A DNA stretch of 64,000 nucleotides from Paraburkholderia saeva (GTDB lineage: Bacteria; Pseudomonadota; Gammaproteobacteria; Burkholderiales; Burkholderiaceae). The translations under genes were made by a program, and so were the position numbers. Below the pieces are notes generated by a model. The model searched no databases, had not been told where the DNA came from, and was given only the letters and a program-made list of their open reading frames with translations. Location: NCBI RefSeq assembly GCF_907164555.1, contig NZ_CAJQZC010000010.1, positions 231,294 through 295,293 on the forward strand. The letters run 5' to 3'. Below, in pieces: positions 1 through 8,296 of this stretch; the first letter of the stretch is position 1, and every line of letters starts with the position of its first letter.

Positions 1-1
1 G

Positions 2-832
2 GGCGGTGGCGAACATCTGGCGGGCCGTACGGAAGAAATCGTCGGCCGCTGGCTCAAGGGGCGGCGCGACCGCTACATTCTCGCGACCAAGGCGGTGGGC
101 AAGGTGGGACCGTCGTCGTGGGATCAGGGCTCCTCGCGCAAGCATCTGCTGGACGCGATCGATGCGTCGCTGCGCCGCCTCGGCACCGATTACGTCGACC
201 TGTACCAGTTGCATTCCGACGACGCCGAAACGCCGCTCGACGAAACGCTTGAGGCGCTCGACATCATCGTGCGTTCGGGCAAGGCGCGTTATGTGGGCGT
301 GTCGAATTTTCTCGCGTACCGGCTTGCACGGGCGCTGGGTCGCGCCGACGTGCTGCGCGTCGCGCGCTTCGTGTCGGTTCAGCCGCGCTACAACCTGCTG
401 TTCCGGCAGATCGAGCGTGAACTGCTGCCCCTTGCCGGCGAAGAAAATCTCGCGGTGATTCCGTACAACCCGCTCGCGGGTGGTCTGCTGACGGGCAAGC
501 ACCGGCACGATGCGCCGCCTGCGGCAGGGCGCTTTACGAACACGGTGGGCAAGGCGGGCGCAATGTATCAGGAGCGTTACTGGCACAAACGCGAATTCGA
601 AACCATCGATACGCTGCGCGAAATCGCAGGGCCTACGGGCGAATCGCTGACGAAGACATCGGTGGCCTGGGTGCTCGCGAATCCGCGCATCACGTCGGCG
701 ATTATCGGCGCGAGCCGGCCCGAACAACTCACGGACACGCTTGCCGCCACCGATCTCACGCTCGATGCAACGCTCAAGGCGAAGCTCGACGATGCGACCG
801 TTGAGTACCGTTGGGGGGATGCCGCGCGCTGA
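2..832 (+). CDS. Aldo/keto reductase (5' end outside window)
   Basis: This is the C-terminal part (276 residues visible) of an NADPH-dependent aldo/keto reductase, a cytoplasmic TIM-barrel enzyme that reduces aldehydes or ketones. The reading frame is open from base 2, so the start codon lies outside the window. Visible family marks are the ILATK strand with the catalytic lysine (visible residue 30), the LYQLH motif carrying the catalytic histidine, YVGVSNF, and the cofactor-binding end SAIIGASRPEQL. The N-terminal catalytic Asp and Tyr cannot be checked. The layout fits the Tas/YajO-like subgroup acting on unknown carbonyl substrates. An ATG at 95 is internal to the domain and is not the start. 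Confidence 0.9.
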   Translation, partial: GGGEHLAGRTEEIVGRWLKGRRDRYILATKAVGKVGPSSWDQGSSRKHLLDAIDASLRRLGTDYVDLYQLHSDDAETPLDETLEALDIIVRSGKARYVGVSNFLAYRLARALGRADVLRVARFVSVQPRYNLLFRQIERELLPLAGEENLAVIPYNPLAGGLLTGKHRHDAPPAAGRFTNTVGKAGAMYQERYWHKREFETIDTLREIAGPTGESLTKTSVAWVLANPRITSAIIGASRPEQLTDTLAATDLTLDATLKAKLDDATVEYRWGDAAR

Positions 833-925
833 GCGTTTGCGCGGTTATCGGCGTGTTGCGCGGCGGCGTTCTGGTGGACGCGCCGTGCGGCGCCGAAATG
901 CGCCCAAAACGCCTTCAAAGGGCGT

Positions 926-1336
926 TCAGAACGCCACCAGCGCGAAGTCCTGCTTGCCGACGTCGCAGAGCGGGCAGCGCCAGTCGTCGGGAATATCGGC
1001 CCAGCGCGTGCCGGGCGCGATGCCGTCGTCGGGTGCGCCTGCGGCTTCGTCGTAGATCCAGCCGCAGATCACGCAGACCCATTGTTTGAATTCATCGGCC
1101 GATGACGCTTCGGGCGGCGCTTGCGTCGCCGCACGCGCAATCTCGGGCGTTTCATCGAGGCTCACGACGAGCGGCGCGGCCGTTCCCGCAACGCTTGCCG
1201 CAAGTTGCGTCTGAAGCGCGTGCAGCAACTGCTGCGCTTCCTCGGCCGTCAGGTCGATCCAGTACGGGTCACCCGCGCCGTCGTTGAGCCGGCCGGGCGA
1301 GAACTGGATCTCGACTGCTACGCCTTTTTTGTACAT
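926..1336 (-). CDS. Rubredoxin with N-terminal extension
   Basis: This 136-residue protein ends in a rubredoxin domain (about residues 84-136), a one-iron electron carrier of the cytoplasm. The iron ligands are visible as C88-x2-C91 (CVICGWIYDEAAG) and C121-x2-C124 (CPLCDVGKQDF), with the usual rubredoxin spacing. Classical rubredoxins are about 55 residues, so the first 80 residues are extra; they begin with a beta-rich stretch followed by a probable amphipathic helix (TAEEAQQLLHALQTQL) and an Ala/Pro linker. The gene is convergent with the aldo/keto reductase. The redox partner is unknown; the divergent ferredoxin-NADP reductase at 1737 is a plausible electron donor, which is inference only. 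Confidence 0.88.
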   Translation of the reverse strand: MYKKGVAVEIQFSPGRLNDGAGDPYWIDLTAEEAQQLLHALQTQLAASVAGTAAPLVVSLDETPEIARAATQAPPEASSADEFKQWVCVICGWIYDEAAGAPDDGIAPGTRWADIPDDWRCPLCDVGKQDFALVAF

Positions 1337-1352
1337 GAGCGAAGCCGCGCGC

Positions 1353-1478
1353 CTACTGGATCAGCGAATTGGCGAGCAGGGAACCGACGATGCCGATGGC
1401 CGCCACGATGCCGAGAATCTGCATGAGCGTGAGGGATTTGCGGGAAGGGGAAGCGTTCGGGGAAGTAGAGGAAGACAC
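1353..1478 (-). CDS. Small hydrophobic protein (possible)
   Basis: A short reading frame could start at a GTG (1478) or at an ATG (1424) and stops 16 bases before the rubredoxin start on the same strand. Its last 23 residues (MQILGIVAAIGIVGSLLANS and three more) form one likely membrane-spanning helix; the upstream part is Ser/Pro-rich. No convincing ribosome binding site was found for either start. It may be a real membrane micropeptide co-transcribed with the rubredoxin or only a chance frame; no family was recognised. Confidence 0.35.
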   Translation of the reverse strand: MSSSTSPNASPSRKSLTLMQILGIVAAIGIVGSLLANSLIQ

Positions 1479-1736
1479 GTGCAGTTTCTTTTGAAGGACG
1501 AAAGCCCGACATTATCGACGATTTTGGCCGCCCGATTCCCAACTGGCTGTAGATGATGTCGTTCCTTGTTGTCGCAGGCGGCGATTACGGCGAACTGGCA
1601 ACCCTGTGCGCAACAGGGGCCAGCCGCGCGTTGCACGGCCTTACCGGGCGTGGTGTCTTGGTTGCCCGCGGCAGGCCGCTTCTGTATGTTGGGTCCATCG
1701 GCGCGTGATCCCGGCGCCCGGCTACAGGAGTCCAGA

Positions 1737-2792
1737 ATGAGTGTCGAAGTGAACGGAGCGGCAAGCGGCCCGCTCTGTACCGACGTGCTGATCGTCGGCG
1801 CGGGGCCGGTCGGCCTGTTTGCAGCGTTCGAAGCGGGCGTTATCGGTCTGTCGTGTCACATCGTCGACGTGCTGCCGCGCGTCGGCGGCCAGTGCGTCGA
1901 GCTGTACCCCGACAAGCCGATTTACGACATCCCGGCGATTCCTTCGTGCACGGCGCGCGACCTGGTGGACCGCCTGATGGAACAGATCCGCCCGTTCGAC
2001 GTACCGATCCACCTCGACGAGCGCGTCGAAACCGTCGAACAGCGCGACGACGGACGCTGGACTGTCACGACGCATCGCGGACGCGTCTTCGATGTCGCCG
2101 CGATCCTGCTCGCGGCCGGCAACGGCGCGTTCGTGCCACAGCGCATTCCACTCGACGAAGCCGCGCCGCTCGAAGGGCGTCACGTGCACTACAGCGTGCC
2201 GGATATCGCGAAGTTTGCCGGCCGCAACGTGGTCGTCGCCGGCGGCGGCGATTCGGCGCTCGACTGGGCGCTGGCGTTGCGCGGCGTCGCGCGGCGCGTC
2301 ACGCTGGTTCACCGGCGCAACGGTTTTAGCGCGGCCGTCTCCAGCGTCGAGCAGATGAAACGGGCTGTCGAGGCCGGCGAGATGGACTTCATGGTCGGTG
2401 CGATCGGCGCGCTGAACGCACCGGGCGGCACGCTCGAATCGGTCGAACTCAAGCAGATCGGCGGCACGGCGCAACTCGAGGCCGAACACGTCATCGCGCT
2501 GTACGGACTCGTCGCCGATCTGGGGCCGATCGCGAACTGGGGTATCGCGGGCGTCGCGGGAAAGCTGACCGTCGACACGTCGAACTACGAAACGTCGCGC
2601 CCCGGCATCTTTGCCGTCGGCGACGTCGCGAACTATCCGAACAAGCAGAAGCTCATCCTGTCGGGCTTTCACGAGGCCTCGCTCGCGCTGCGCAAGGCCT
2701 ACACGTACGCGTATCCGGACAAAAAGCGCGTCCACGTCCATTCAAGCTACGACACGAAACTCGCCGAAAAAGTCGCCGCGACCGCCGTGTAA
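1737..2792 (+). CDS. Ferredoxin-NADP reductase, thioredoxin-reductase-like type
   Basis: This 351-residue flavoprotein transfers electrons between NADPH and ferredoxin or flavodoxin in the cytoplasm. The FAD-binding GAGPVG motif is at residues 21-26, the second nucleotide-binding motif GGGDSALDWAL starts near residue 169, and the C-terminal FAD site reads FAVGDVANYPNK. There is no CxxC redox pair between the two domains, which separates it from true thioredoxin reductase and places it with the YumC-like reductases. ATG 1737 is chosen because of CAGGAG about six bases upstream and because homologous folds begin there; the frame is open further upstream but that part has no domain. Confidence 0.9.
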   Translation: MSVEVNGAASGPLCTDVLIVGAGPVGLFAAFEAGVIGLSCHIVDVLPRVGGQCVELYPDKPIYDIPAIPSCTARDLVDRLMEQIRPFDVPIHLDERVETVEQRDDGRWTVTTHRGRVFDVAAILLAAGNGAFVPQRIPLDEAAPLEGRHVHYSVPDIAKFAGRNVVVAGGGDSALDWALALRGVARRVTLVHRRNGFSAAVSSVEQMKRAVEAGEMDFMVGAIGALNAPGGTLESVELKQIGGTAQLEAEHVIALYGLVADLGPIANWGIAGVAGKLTVDTSNYETSRPGIFAVGDVANYPNKQKLILSGFHEASLALRKAYTYAYPDKKRVHVHSSYDTKLAEKVAATAV

Positions 2793-2835
2793 CCGAAGCG
2801 CGGCAACGGCCGATCTCCGGTGTTACAATTTTATT

Positions 2836-2864
2836 TTGACAGTATCTGATTTTGCAGATATTGT
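2836..2864 (+). promoter_or_regulatory. marR promoter with operator palindrome in the spacer
   Basis: A perfect -35 box TTGACA (2836-2841) and a -10 like box TATTGT (2859-2864) are separated by 17 bases. The spacer is filled by an inverted repeat, TATCTG (2843-2848) and CAGATA (2855-2860). The half-site matches the palindromes before the outer membrane factor (3351) and emrB (6217), so autoregulation by the MarR product is likely. The function is inferred from position and similarity. Confidence 0.65.
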
Positions 2865-2889
2865 GATTCTAACAACGGAGGTCAACGCG

Positions 2890-3327
2890 ATGGATCACTA
2901 CACGAAAGAGGGCTTTATGTTGACCCATAGCATCGGCTTTGCGATCAACAAGGCGCGCAACGTGCTCGTGACCGAGATGGACGCCGCGTTGAAGGAACTC
3001 GACATCACGAGCCAGCAAATGGGCATCCTGCTGTCAATGAAGCGCGGCATCGCCACCACGCCGTTCGAATTGTCGAAGTTGCTTGGCATCGACACGGGCC
3101 TGATGACGCGAATGCTCGACAAGCTGGAAGCGAAGCAGTTTCTGGAACGTTCGCGCAGTCTCGAAGACCGTCGTGTCGTCAATCTGGCGCTCACGAAGAC
3201 GGGCGAGGAGATCGCCGCGCGGATTCCCGAAATCGCGCCCGTCGTGCTGAACAATCGCCTGAAAACCTTCTCGAAGGCCGAGTTCAAGGAAATGCAGCGT
3301 CTGTTGCTGAAATTTATCGCCGACTGA
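2890..3327 (+). CDS. MarR-family transcriptional regulator
   Basis: This 145-residue protein has the MarR winged-helix layout: a dimerisation helix, then the DNA-binding segment FELSKLLGIDTGLMTRMLDKL and the wing with the family signature SLEDRRVVNLALT. MarR proteins are usually repressors released by small phenolic or drug-like ligands. ATG 2890 is preceded by CGGAG and is the start used here; an alternative ATG is at 2917, and the open frame extends upstream over the promoter. The gene stands 39 bases before the outer membrane factor and is almost certainly the local regulator of the emr pump genes that follow. Confidence 0.92.
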   Translation: MDHYTKEGFMLTHSIGFAINKARNVLVTEMDAALKELDITSQQMGILLSMKRGIATTPFELSKLLGIDTGLMTRMLDKLEAKQFLERSRSLEDRRVVNLALTKTGEEIAARIPEIAPVVLNNRLKTFSKAEFKEMQRLLLKFIAD

Positions 3328-3350
3328 ACAGCATTTTTTTTGCCCTAATA

Positions 3351-3364
3351 TCTGACAGGTCAGA
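3351..3364. promoter_or_regulatory. MarR operator before the outer membrane factor gene
   Basis: The sequence TCTGAC-AG-GTCAGA is a perfect six-base inverted repeat around a two-base centre. It lies two bases before the ATG at 3367, over the expected ribosome binding region, so a bound repressor could block both transcription and translation. The same palindrome with AA in the centre recurs at 6217. Binding is inferred. Confidence 0.7.
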
Positions 3365-3366
3365 AT

Positions 3367-4896
3367 ATGAAATCACAGTTAAATCACGGCGTCGCCACGA
3401 CGCGGGTCGCGAAGGTCGGCGTGAGCGTGATTTTCGCCGCGGTGCTGTCGGCATGCGCGAACTACGCGGGCATCCACAGCAACAAGGAAATGGCGCAGCC
3501 GCAAACCTTCGCGACGCAGCAGAGCCTGCCGGCCGAAGCGGGACACTGGCCCTCCGCCGGTTGGGCCGACCAGTTCGGCGATGCGCAACTGAAGGCGCTG
3601 ATTGAGGAAGCGCTGAAGGGCAGCCCGACGCTCGAACAGGCGCGTGCCCGCGTCGCGGCGGCTTCGGCCTACAGCGAAACGGCGAAGGCGAACACGCTGC
3701 CGCAGGTGGGCGCGTCGTATTCGTACACGCGCCAGCTGTATTCGGGCACGGCGCTCGTGCCGCCGCCGGTGGGCGGTTCCTGGCAGTCGGAGAACAAGGG
3801 TCTCCTGAACGCTTCGTACGAACTGGACCTGTGGGGCAAGAACCGCGAAGCGCTGAAAGCGTCGACCTCCGAAGTGCAGGCAAGCGTCGCCGATGCCGAA
3901 GTCGTGCGCCTGACGCTGACCTCGTCGATTGCGCGCTCGTACAACCAGCTGGCGCGCCTGTATGTGCTGCGCGACATCGCCCAGCAGGAAATCGACCAGC
4001 GCACGCAGATCGACCGCATCACGGCCGGCCGGATCGCGACGGGCCTCGACACGGAAGTCGAACGCAAGACGGCGCTGGCGAATCTGGCGACGAGCCGCGC
4101 GGCGCTCACCGCGCTCGACGGCAGCATCGTCACGACGCGCTACCAGATCGCCGCACTGCTCGGCGCGGGGCCGGATCGTGGACTCGCGATCGCACGCCCG
4201 GTGCTCGGTGTCGGCGACGACGTGAACCTGCCGGACAACCTGCCGGCCGACCTCGTGAGCCGGCGCCCGGATCTGACGGCAGCCCGCTGGCGCGTCGACG
4301 CGATCACGCACGAAGTGAAGTCGGCGAAGGCCGAGTTCTATCCGGACATCAATCTTTCCGCCGCGATCGGCCTCGATGCGTTTGGCTTCGGCCGCTTCCT
4401 GACGGCTGCAAGCAGCACCATGTCCGCTGGCCCGGCGATCCATCTGCCGATCTTCGACGGCGGCCAGTTGCGCGCGCAGTTGAAGGGCCGCTATGCCGAC
4501 TTCGACTACGCCGTCGCCACGTATAACCAGACGCTCGTCACCGCGCTCTCGGAAGTCGCGACGCAACTCGCCGAAGTCCGCTCGACCGACGCACAGCTTG
4601 TCGATGCGCAGGTCGCCCAGGACAACGCGCGCCGCGCCGGGCAGCTTGCGCTCACGCAGTACAAGGCCGGCCTCACGAACCAGCTGACGGTGCTCAACGC
4701 TGACATGAACGCGCTCGCCGCCGATCAGGCTGTGGCGAACCTGAAGCTGAACCGCCGCGACCAGCAGATCGTGCTGGCCGTCGCCCTCGGCGGCGGCTAC
4801 ACCGACACGTCATCCGGTGCAGCAAGCGCCGCGAACAGTGGAATGAATAGCGCCACATCGGTAGCACAGGCCAACCCCGTCGTCGCCGCGCATTAA
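3367..4896 (+). CDS. Outer membrane efflux lipoprotein, NodT family (EmrC-like)
   Basis: This 509-residue protein is the outer membrane channel of a tripartite drug pump. The N-terminus is a lipoprotein signal with the lipobox LSAC and lipidation cysteine at residue 30. Two repeats of the outer membrane efflux protein domain follow, with the typical segments WADQFGDAQL, LNASYELDLWGKN, LVSRRPDL and LSAAIGLDAFGFGRF. The length is usual for the family. Only a weak ribosome site (AGG) precedes ATG 3367, because the operator occupies that region. It is followed after 45 bases by emrA, so channel, adaptor and transporter are adjacent, as in other Burkholderiales emr loci. Confidence 0.93.
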   Translation: MKSQLNHGVATTRVAKVGVSVIFAAVLSACANYAGIHSNKEMAQPQTFATQQSLPAEAGHWPSAGWADQFGDAQLKALIEEALKGSPTLEQARARVAAASAYSETAKANTLPQVGASYSYTRQLYSGTALVPPPVGGSWQSENKGLLNASYELDLWGKNREALKASTSEVQASVADAEVVRLTLTSSIARSYNQLARLYVLRDIAQQEIDQRTQIDRITAGRIATGLDTEVERKTALANLATSRAALTALDGSIVTTRYQIAALLGAGPDRGLAIARPVLGVGDDVNLPDNLPADLVSRRPDLTAARWRVDAITHEVKSAKAEFYPDINLSAAIGLDAFGFGRFLTAASSTMSAGPAIHLPIFDGGQLRAQLKGRYADFDYAVATYNQTLVTALSEVATQLAEVRSTDAQLVDAQVAQDNARRAGQLALTQYKAGLTNQLTVLNADMNALAADQAVANLKLNRRDQQIVLAVALGGGYTDTSSGAASAANSGMNSATSVAQANPVVAAH

Positions 4897-4941
4897 CGGC
4901 CGCCGCACGACACGTTCACGAAACCAGTCAGGAGATACAAC

Positions 4942-6186
4942 ATGAGTGACACGACTACGACCAGCCGCGCGGCGGCGCAAGCGCAACCGAAAGAGGCCAG
5001 CATCGCAGCCCCGGGCAAGCGCAAGCTGATGCTCTTGCTGCTTGCCGCAGCGATCGTGGTATCGGGCGCGGGGTGGGGCGCGTATTACTACACGGTGGGG
5101 CGCTTCCATGAATCGACGGACGACGCTTACGTCAGCGGCAACCTCGTGCAGCTCACGCCGCAGGTCAGCGGCACGGTGGACGCGGTCAATGCCGACGACA
5201 CCCAGATCGTGAAGCAGGGCGACCCGGTCGTCACGCTCGACAACGCGGACGCGAAAGTCGCGCTGGCCAACGCGGAAGCCGTGCTCGGCCAGACCGTGCG
5301 TCAGGTGAGCGGCCTTTACGTCAACAACGACTTCTATGCCGCAACGGTCGCGCAGCGCGCCAGCGATCTCGCCCGCGCCGAAGACGACCTGAAGCGCCGT
5401 CAGGCAGTCGCCAGCACGGGCGCAGTATCCGGTGAAGACATCGCCCACGCGCGCGACGCCGTGAACGCCGCGCAGTCCGCGCTCGACGCCGCCCGCCAGC
5501 AGGCCGAAGCGAATCACGCGCTGACCGACCGGACCTCGATCGAGCAGCATCCGAACGTGCAGGCCGCCGCTTCGAAGGTGCGCGACGCGTACCTCAGCTA
5601 CGCACGCAACACGCTGCCGGCGCCCGTCACGGGTTACGTCGCGCGCCGCTCGGTGCAGGTCGGCCAGCGCGTGGGTCCGGGCACACCGCTGATGGCAATC
5701 GTGCCGCTCAACGGCGTGTGGGTCGATGCGAACTTCAAGGAAGTGCAACTGAAGCACATGCGTATCGGCCAGCCGGTCACGCTGACTGCCGACGCTTACG
5801 GTTCGGCGGTGAAGTATCACGGCCGTGTAGTGGGTTTCTCGGCCGGCACGGGCGCCGCGTTCGCCGTACTGCCCGCGCAGAACGCGACCGGCAACTGGAT
5901 CAAGGTCGTGCAACGTCTGCCGGCGCGTATCCAGCTCGATCAGGCCGAGCTGACCGCGCATCCGCTTCGCATTGGTCTCTCGATGGACGTCGAAGTCGAC
6001 ACGCATGACGAAACCGGCACGCAGCTCGGCGCCGCGCAGAACACGTCATACCGCACGGATGTGTTCGCTGAATACGGCGCGCAAGCCGACGCGGAAATCG
6101 CCCGGATCATCGCGCAGAACATGCCGGAAGGGCACGTGGGCGCTGCTGCTGTCCTCTTGTCTGCGTCGAAGCGCAAGGCCGGCTAA
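4942..6186 (+). CDS. emrA: EmrA-like membrane fusion protein (HlyD family)
   Basis: This 414-residue periplasmic adaptor links the EmrB transporter to the outer membrane channel. A single membrane anchor spans about residues 29-50. It is followed by the barrel-sandwich (lipoyl-like) half STDDAYVSGNLVQLTPQVSG, a coiled-coil hairpin rich in Ala, Asp and Gln (about residues 110-210), the second lipoyl half YVARRSVQVGQRVGPGTPL, and the beta-barrel part. AGGAG stands just before ATG 4942. It is 45 bases after the outer membrane factor and was probably transcribed with it. The substrate of the pump cannot be read from sequence. Confidence 0.93.
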   Translation: MSDTTTTSRAAAQAQPKEASIAAPGKRKLMLLLLAAAIVVSGAGWGAYYYTVGRFHESTDDAYVSGNLVQLTPQVSGTVDAVNADDTQIVKQGDPVVTLDNADAKVALANAEAVLGQTVRQVSGLYVNNDFYAATVAQRASDLARAEDDLKRRQAVASTGAVSGEDIAHARDAVNAAQSALDAARQQAEANHALTDRTSIEQHPNVQAAASKVRDAYLSYARNTLPAPVTGYVARRSVQVGQRVGPGTPLMAIVPLNGVWVDANFKEVQLKHMRIGQPVTLTADAYGSAVKYHGRVVGFSAGTGAAFAVLPAQNATGNWIKVVQRLPARIQLDQAELTAHPLRIGLSMDVEVDTHDETGTQLGAAQNTSYRTDVFAEYGAQADAEIARIIAQNMPEGHVGAAAVLLSASKRKAG

Positions 6187-6216
6187 TCTCGGCTACCCGT
6201 TTTTTTGATCCAAATA

Positions 6217-6230
6217 TCTGACAAGTCAGA
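6217..6230. promoter_or_regulatory. MarR operator before emrB
   Basis: TCTGAC-AA-GTCAGA repeats the operator found at 3351, in the 90-base gap between emrA and emrB. Its presence suggests that emrB has its own repressible promoter in addition to readthrough from emrA. An inverted repeat just downstream, AAGCCTG (6234-6240) with CAGGCTT (6254-6260), could form a leader hairpin. Confidence 0.65.
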
Positions 6231-6276
6231 AGAAAGCCTGCGCTTCTGACTGACAGGCTTCAAGACTGGTGACGAC

Positions 6277-7839
6277 ATGAATCCCTCGACGAATTCCGCC
6301 GCGCTTCCGCCGCTGACCGGTGGCAAGCTCGTTCTCGCGACGCTTGCCGTGGCGCTGGCCACTTTCATGAACGTGCTCGACTCATCGATCGCGAACGTGG
6401 CGATTCCGACGATCTCCGGCAACCTCGGCGTTTCCATCGACGAAGGCACATGGGTGATCACGCTTTTCGCCGCCGCCAATGCGATTGCGATTCCGCTGAC
6501 CGGCTGGCTCACGCAGCGCGTCGGGCAGATCAAGCTGTTCGTGTGGGCGATCCTGCTCTTCGTGCTGTCGTCGTGGCTGTGCGGCATTGCGCCGACACTG
6601 CCGATCCTGCTCGGCGCGCGGATTCTGCAGGGCGCGGTGGCGGGTCCGCTGATTCCGCTTTCGCAGGCGATCCTGCTCGGTTCGTATCCGAAGGAAAAGA
6701 GCTCGCACGCGCTCGCGTTGTGGGCGATGACGGCGACCGTCGGCCCGATCGCAGGCCCCGCGCTCGGCGGCTGGATCACGGACAGCTACTCGTGGTCATG
6801 GATTTTCTACATCAACATTCCGGTGGGCATTTTCGCGGCCGGCGTGACATGGTTCATCTACCGCACCCGCGAAACGCCGACGCGCAAGCTGCCCATAGAC
6901 AAGGTCGGGCTGCTTTCGCTGATCGCATGGGTGGCTTCGCTGCAGATCATGCTCGACAAGGGCAAGGACCTCGACTGGTTCCACTCGCCGGTGATCATCG
7001 CGTTGACCGTGTTCGCCGCGATCAGCTTCACGTTCTTCGTGATCTGGGAGCTGACGGAGAAGAATCCGATTGTCGATATCAAGCTCTTCAAGGGACGCAA
7101 CTTCCTTGGCGGGACGGTGGCGATCTCGGTGGCGTATGCGGTGTTCTTCTCGAACCTTGTGATCCTGCCGCAATGGATGCAGGGTTATCTGAACTACCGC
7201 TCAGTCGATGCGGGTCTTGTCACGGCGCCGCTCGGCATCTTCGCGGTGATTCTCGCGCCGGTGATGGCGAAGATCATGCCGAAGTCCGATGCGCGGGTAC
7301 TGGCGACACTCGCGTTTCTCGGCTTTGCAGCGGTGTTCTTCATGCGCTCGCATTACACGACGGATGTCGACACGTTCACGCTCGTGCTGCCGACGCTGTT
7401 GCAGGGCATTCCGACCGCGCTCTTCTTCGTGCCGCTCACTGCGATCATTCTTTCAGGTCTGCCGCAGGACAGGATTCCGGCCGCAGCGGGCCTGTCGAAT
7501 TTCGTTCGCGTGTTCGCGGGTGCTGTGGGAACGTCGCTGGTGGCAACGGGCTGGAACAACCGCACGATCCTGCATCACGCACAGCTTGCCGAACAGACGA
7601 GCGTGAACAATCCGGTCTTCACGGGTTCGATCAATTCGCTGCAAGGCGCCCTGGGTGGCAGCACCGATCAGGCGATGGCGTTCTTCGAACGTTCGCTCAA
7701 CGCGCAGGCGGCGATGCTCGGCTTGAACGATATCTTCTGGCTGTCCGCGGTGATCTTCATCATCATCGTGCCGCTCATCTGGGTGACGAAGCCCAGCAAG
7801 GCTGGCGGCGCGGCAGCGGCGGGCGCGGGCGGTCACTGA
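6277..7839 (+). CDS. emrB: EmrB-like multidrug transporter (MFS, DHA2 family)
   Basis: This 520-residue inner membrane protein is a proton-driven exporter with the roughly 14 hydrophobic segments typical of the DHA2 family. Early motifs include LDSSIANVAIPTISGNLG, GWLTQRVGQIKLF (motif A region) and GPALGGWITDSYSWSWIFYI (motif C, typical of antiporters). The large size separates it from 12-segment transporters. It follows emrA and carries its own operator copy. The C-terminus is short and Ala/Gly-rich. Together with the gene products at 3367 and 4942 it forms a complete pump across both membranes. Confidence 0.94.
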   Translation: MNPSTNSAALPPLTGGKLVLATLAVALATFMNVLDSSIANVAIPTISGNLGVSIDEGTWVITLFAAANAIAIPLTGWLTQRVGQIKLFVWAILLFVLSSWLCGIAPTLPILLGARILQGAVAGPLIPLSQAILLGSYPKEKSSHALALWAMTATVGPIAGPALGGWITDSYSWSWIFYINIPVGIFAAGVTWFIYRTRETPTRKLPIDKVGLLSLIAWVASLQIMLDKGKDLDWFHSPVIIALTVFAAISFTFFVIWELTEKNPIVDIKLFKGRNFLGGTVAISVAYAVFFSNLVILPQWMQGYLNYRSVDAGLVTAPLGIFAVILAPVMAKIMPKSDARVLATLAFLGFAAVFFMRSHYTTDVDTFTLVLPTLLQGIPTALFFVPLTAIILSGLPQDRIPAAAGLSNFVRVFAGAVGTSLVATGWNNRTILHHAQLAEQTSVNNPVFTGSINSLQGALGGSTDQAMAFFERSLNAQAAMLGLNDIFWLSAVIFIIIVPLIWVTKPSKAGGAAAAGAGGH

Positions 7840-7867
7840 AACAACGCCGCATCGGCTTCAGATGGTT

Positions 7868-7906
7868 AAAAGCCACCGGCCTCACGAAGAGGGCGGTGGC
7901 TTTTTT
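7868..7906 (+). terminator. Rho-independent terminator after emrB
   Basis: AAAGCCACC and GGTGGCTTTTTT form a stem followed by a run of six T, 29 bases after the emrB stop. It ends the emr transcript. Confidence 0.88.
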
Positions 7907-7945
7907 GCATTTGAACCTGCGGATAACGCCTCTTGCATTACGCGT

Positions 7946-8296
7946 TCAGTGGAGCGCCACAGCCTCGCCGACCCGTGAAGGCGGATTGTTCAGCGCGACG
8001 AGGAACGTGCTGAAGTTATGCGACCACGGGTTGTAGCCAGCGAGATCCTGCGTCAACGTTTGCAGCAGCTCGGGCGCGACATCCCGGTCGAACTCGTCCT
8101 GCTGCGCGAGCTTGATGCGCGCCACCAGTTCTTCATCGACGATCACCACGAGGTCGCGTGGATAGCCGGCAGGATGAGGCCGGTTCGCCATACGGGTGTG
8201 ACGGATACAGAATTCGCGTTCTGCAAGGCGCGTGATGGAGCTTTGTGGAACGAGTGTCGAGAGAAGGCCACACATGCGACTGGCAAAGTCATCCAT
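7946..8296 (-). CDS. Hypothetical protein, 116 residues
   Basis: The start at 8296 is supported by an AAAGGA ribosome site nine bases upstream; the open frame continues further but without such a site. The product starts MDDFASRMCGLL and contains PRDLVVIVDEELVARI and NPWSHNFSTFLVALNN. There is no signal peptide and no membrane segment, so it is probably cytoplasmic. I do not recognise the family. It stands alone, convergent with emrB. Confidence 0.6.
   Translation of the reverse strand: MDDFASRMCGLLSTLVPQSSITRLAEREFCIRHTRMANRPHPAGYPRDLVVIVDEELVARIKLAQQDEFDRDVAPELLQTLTQDLAGYNPWSHNFSTFLVALNNPPSRVGEAVALH

Noticed and set aside
1722..2741. 339-residue open frame on the minus strand
   Set aside because: It lies opposite the ferredoxin reductase gene, is Arg/Asp-rich as expected for an antisense frame of high-GC DNA, and has no domain or ribosome site.
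3379..4566. 395-residue open frame on the minus strand
   Set aside because: It is the antisense of the outer membrane factor gene, with typical shadow composition (very Arg-rich).
4810..6006. 398-residue open frame on the minus strand
   Set aside because: It lies opposite emrA and shows no recognisable motif; the plus-strand gene has clear HlyD-family features.
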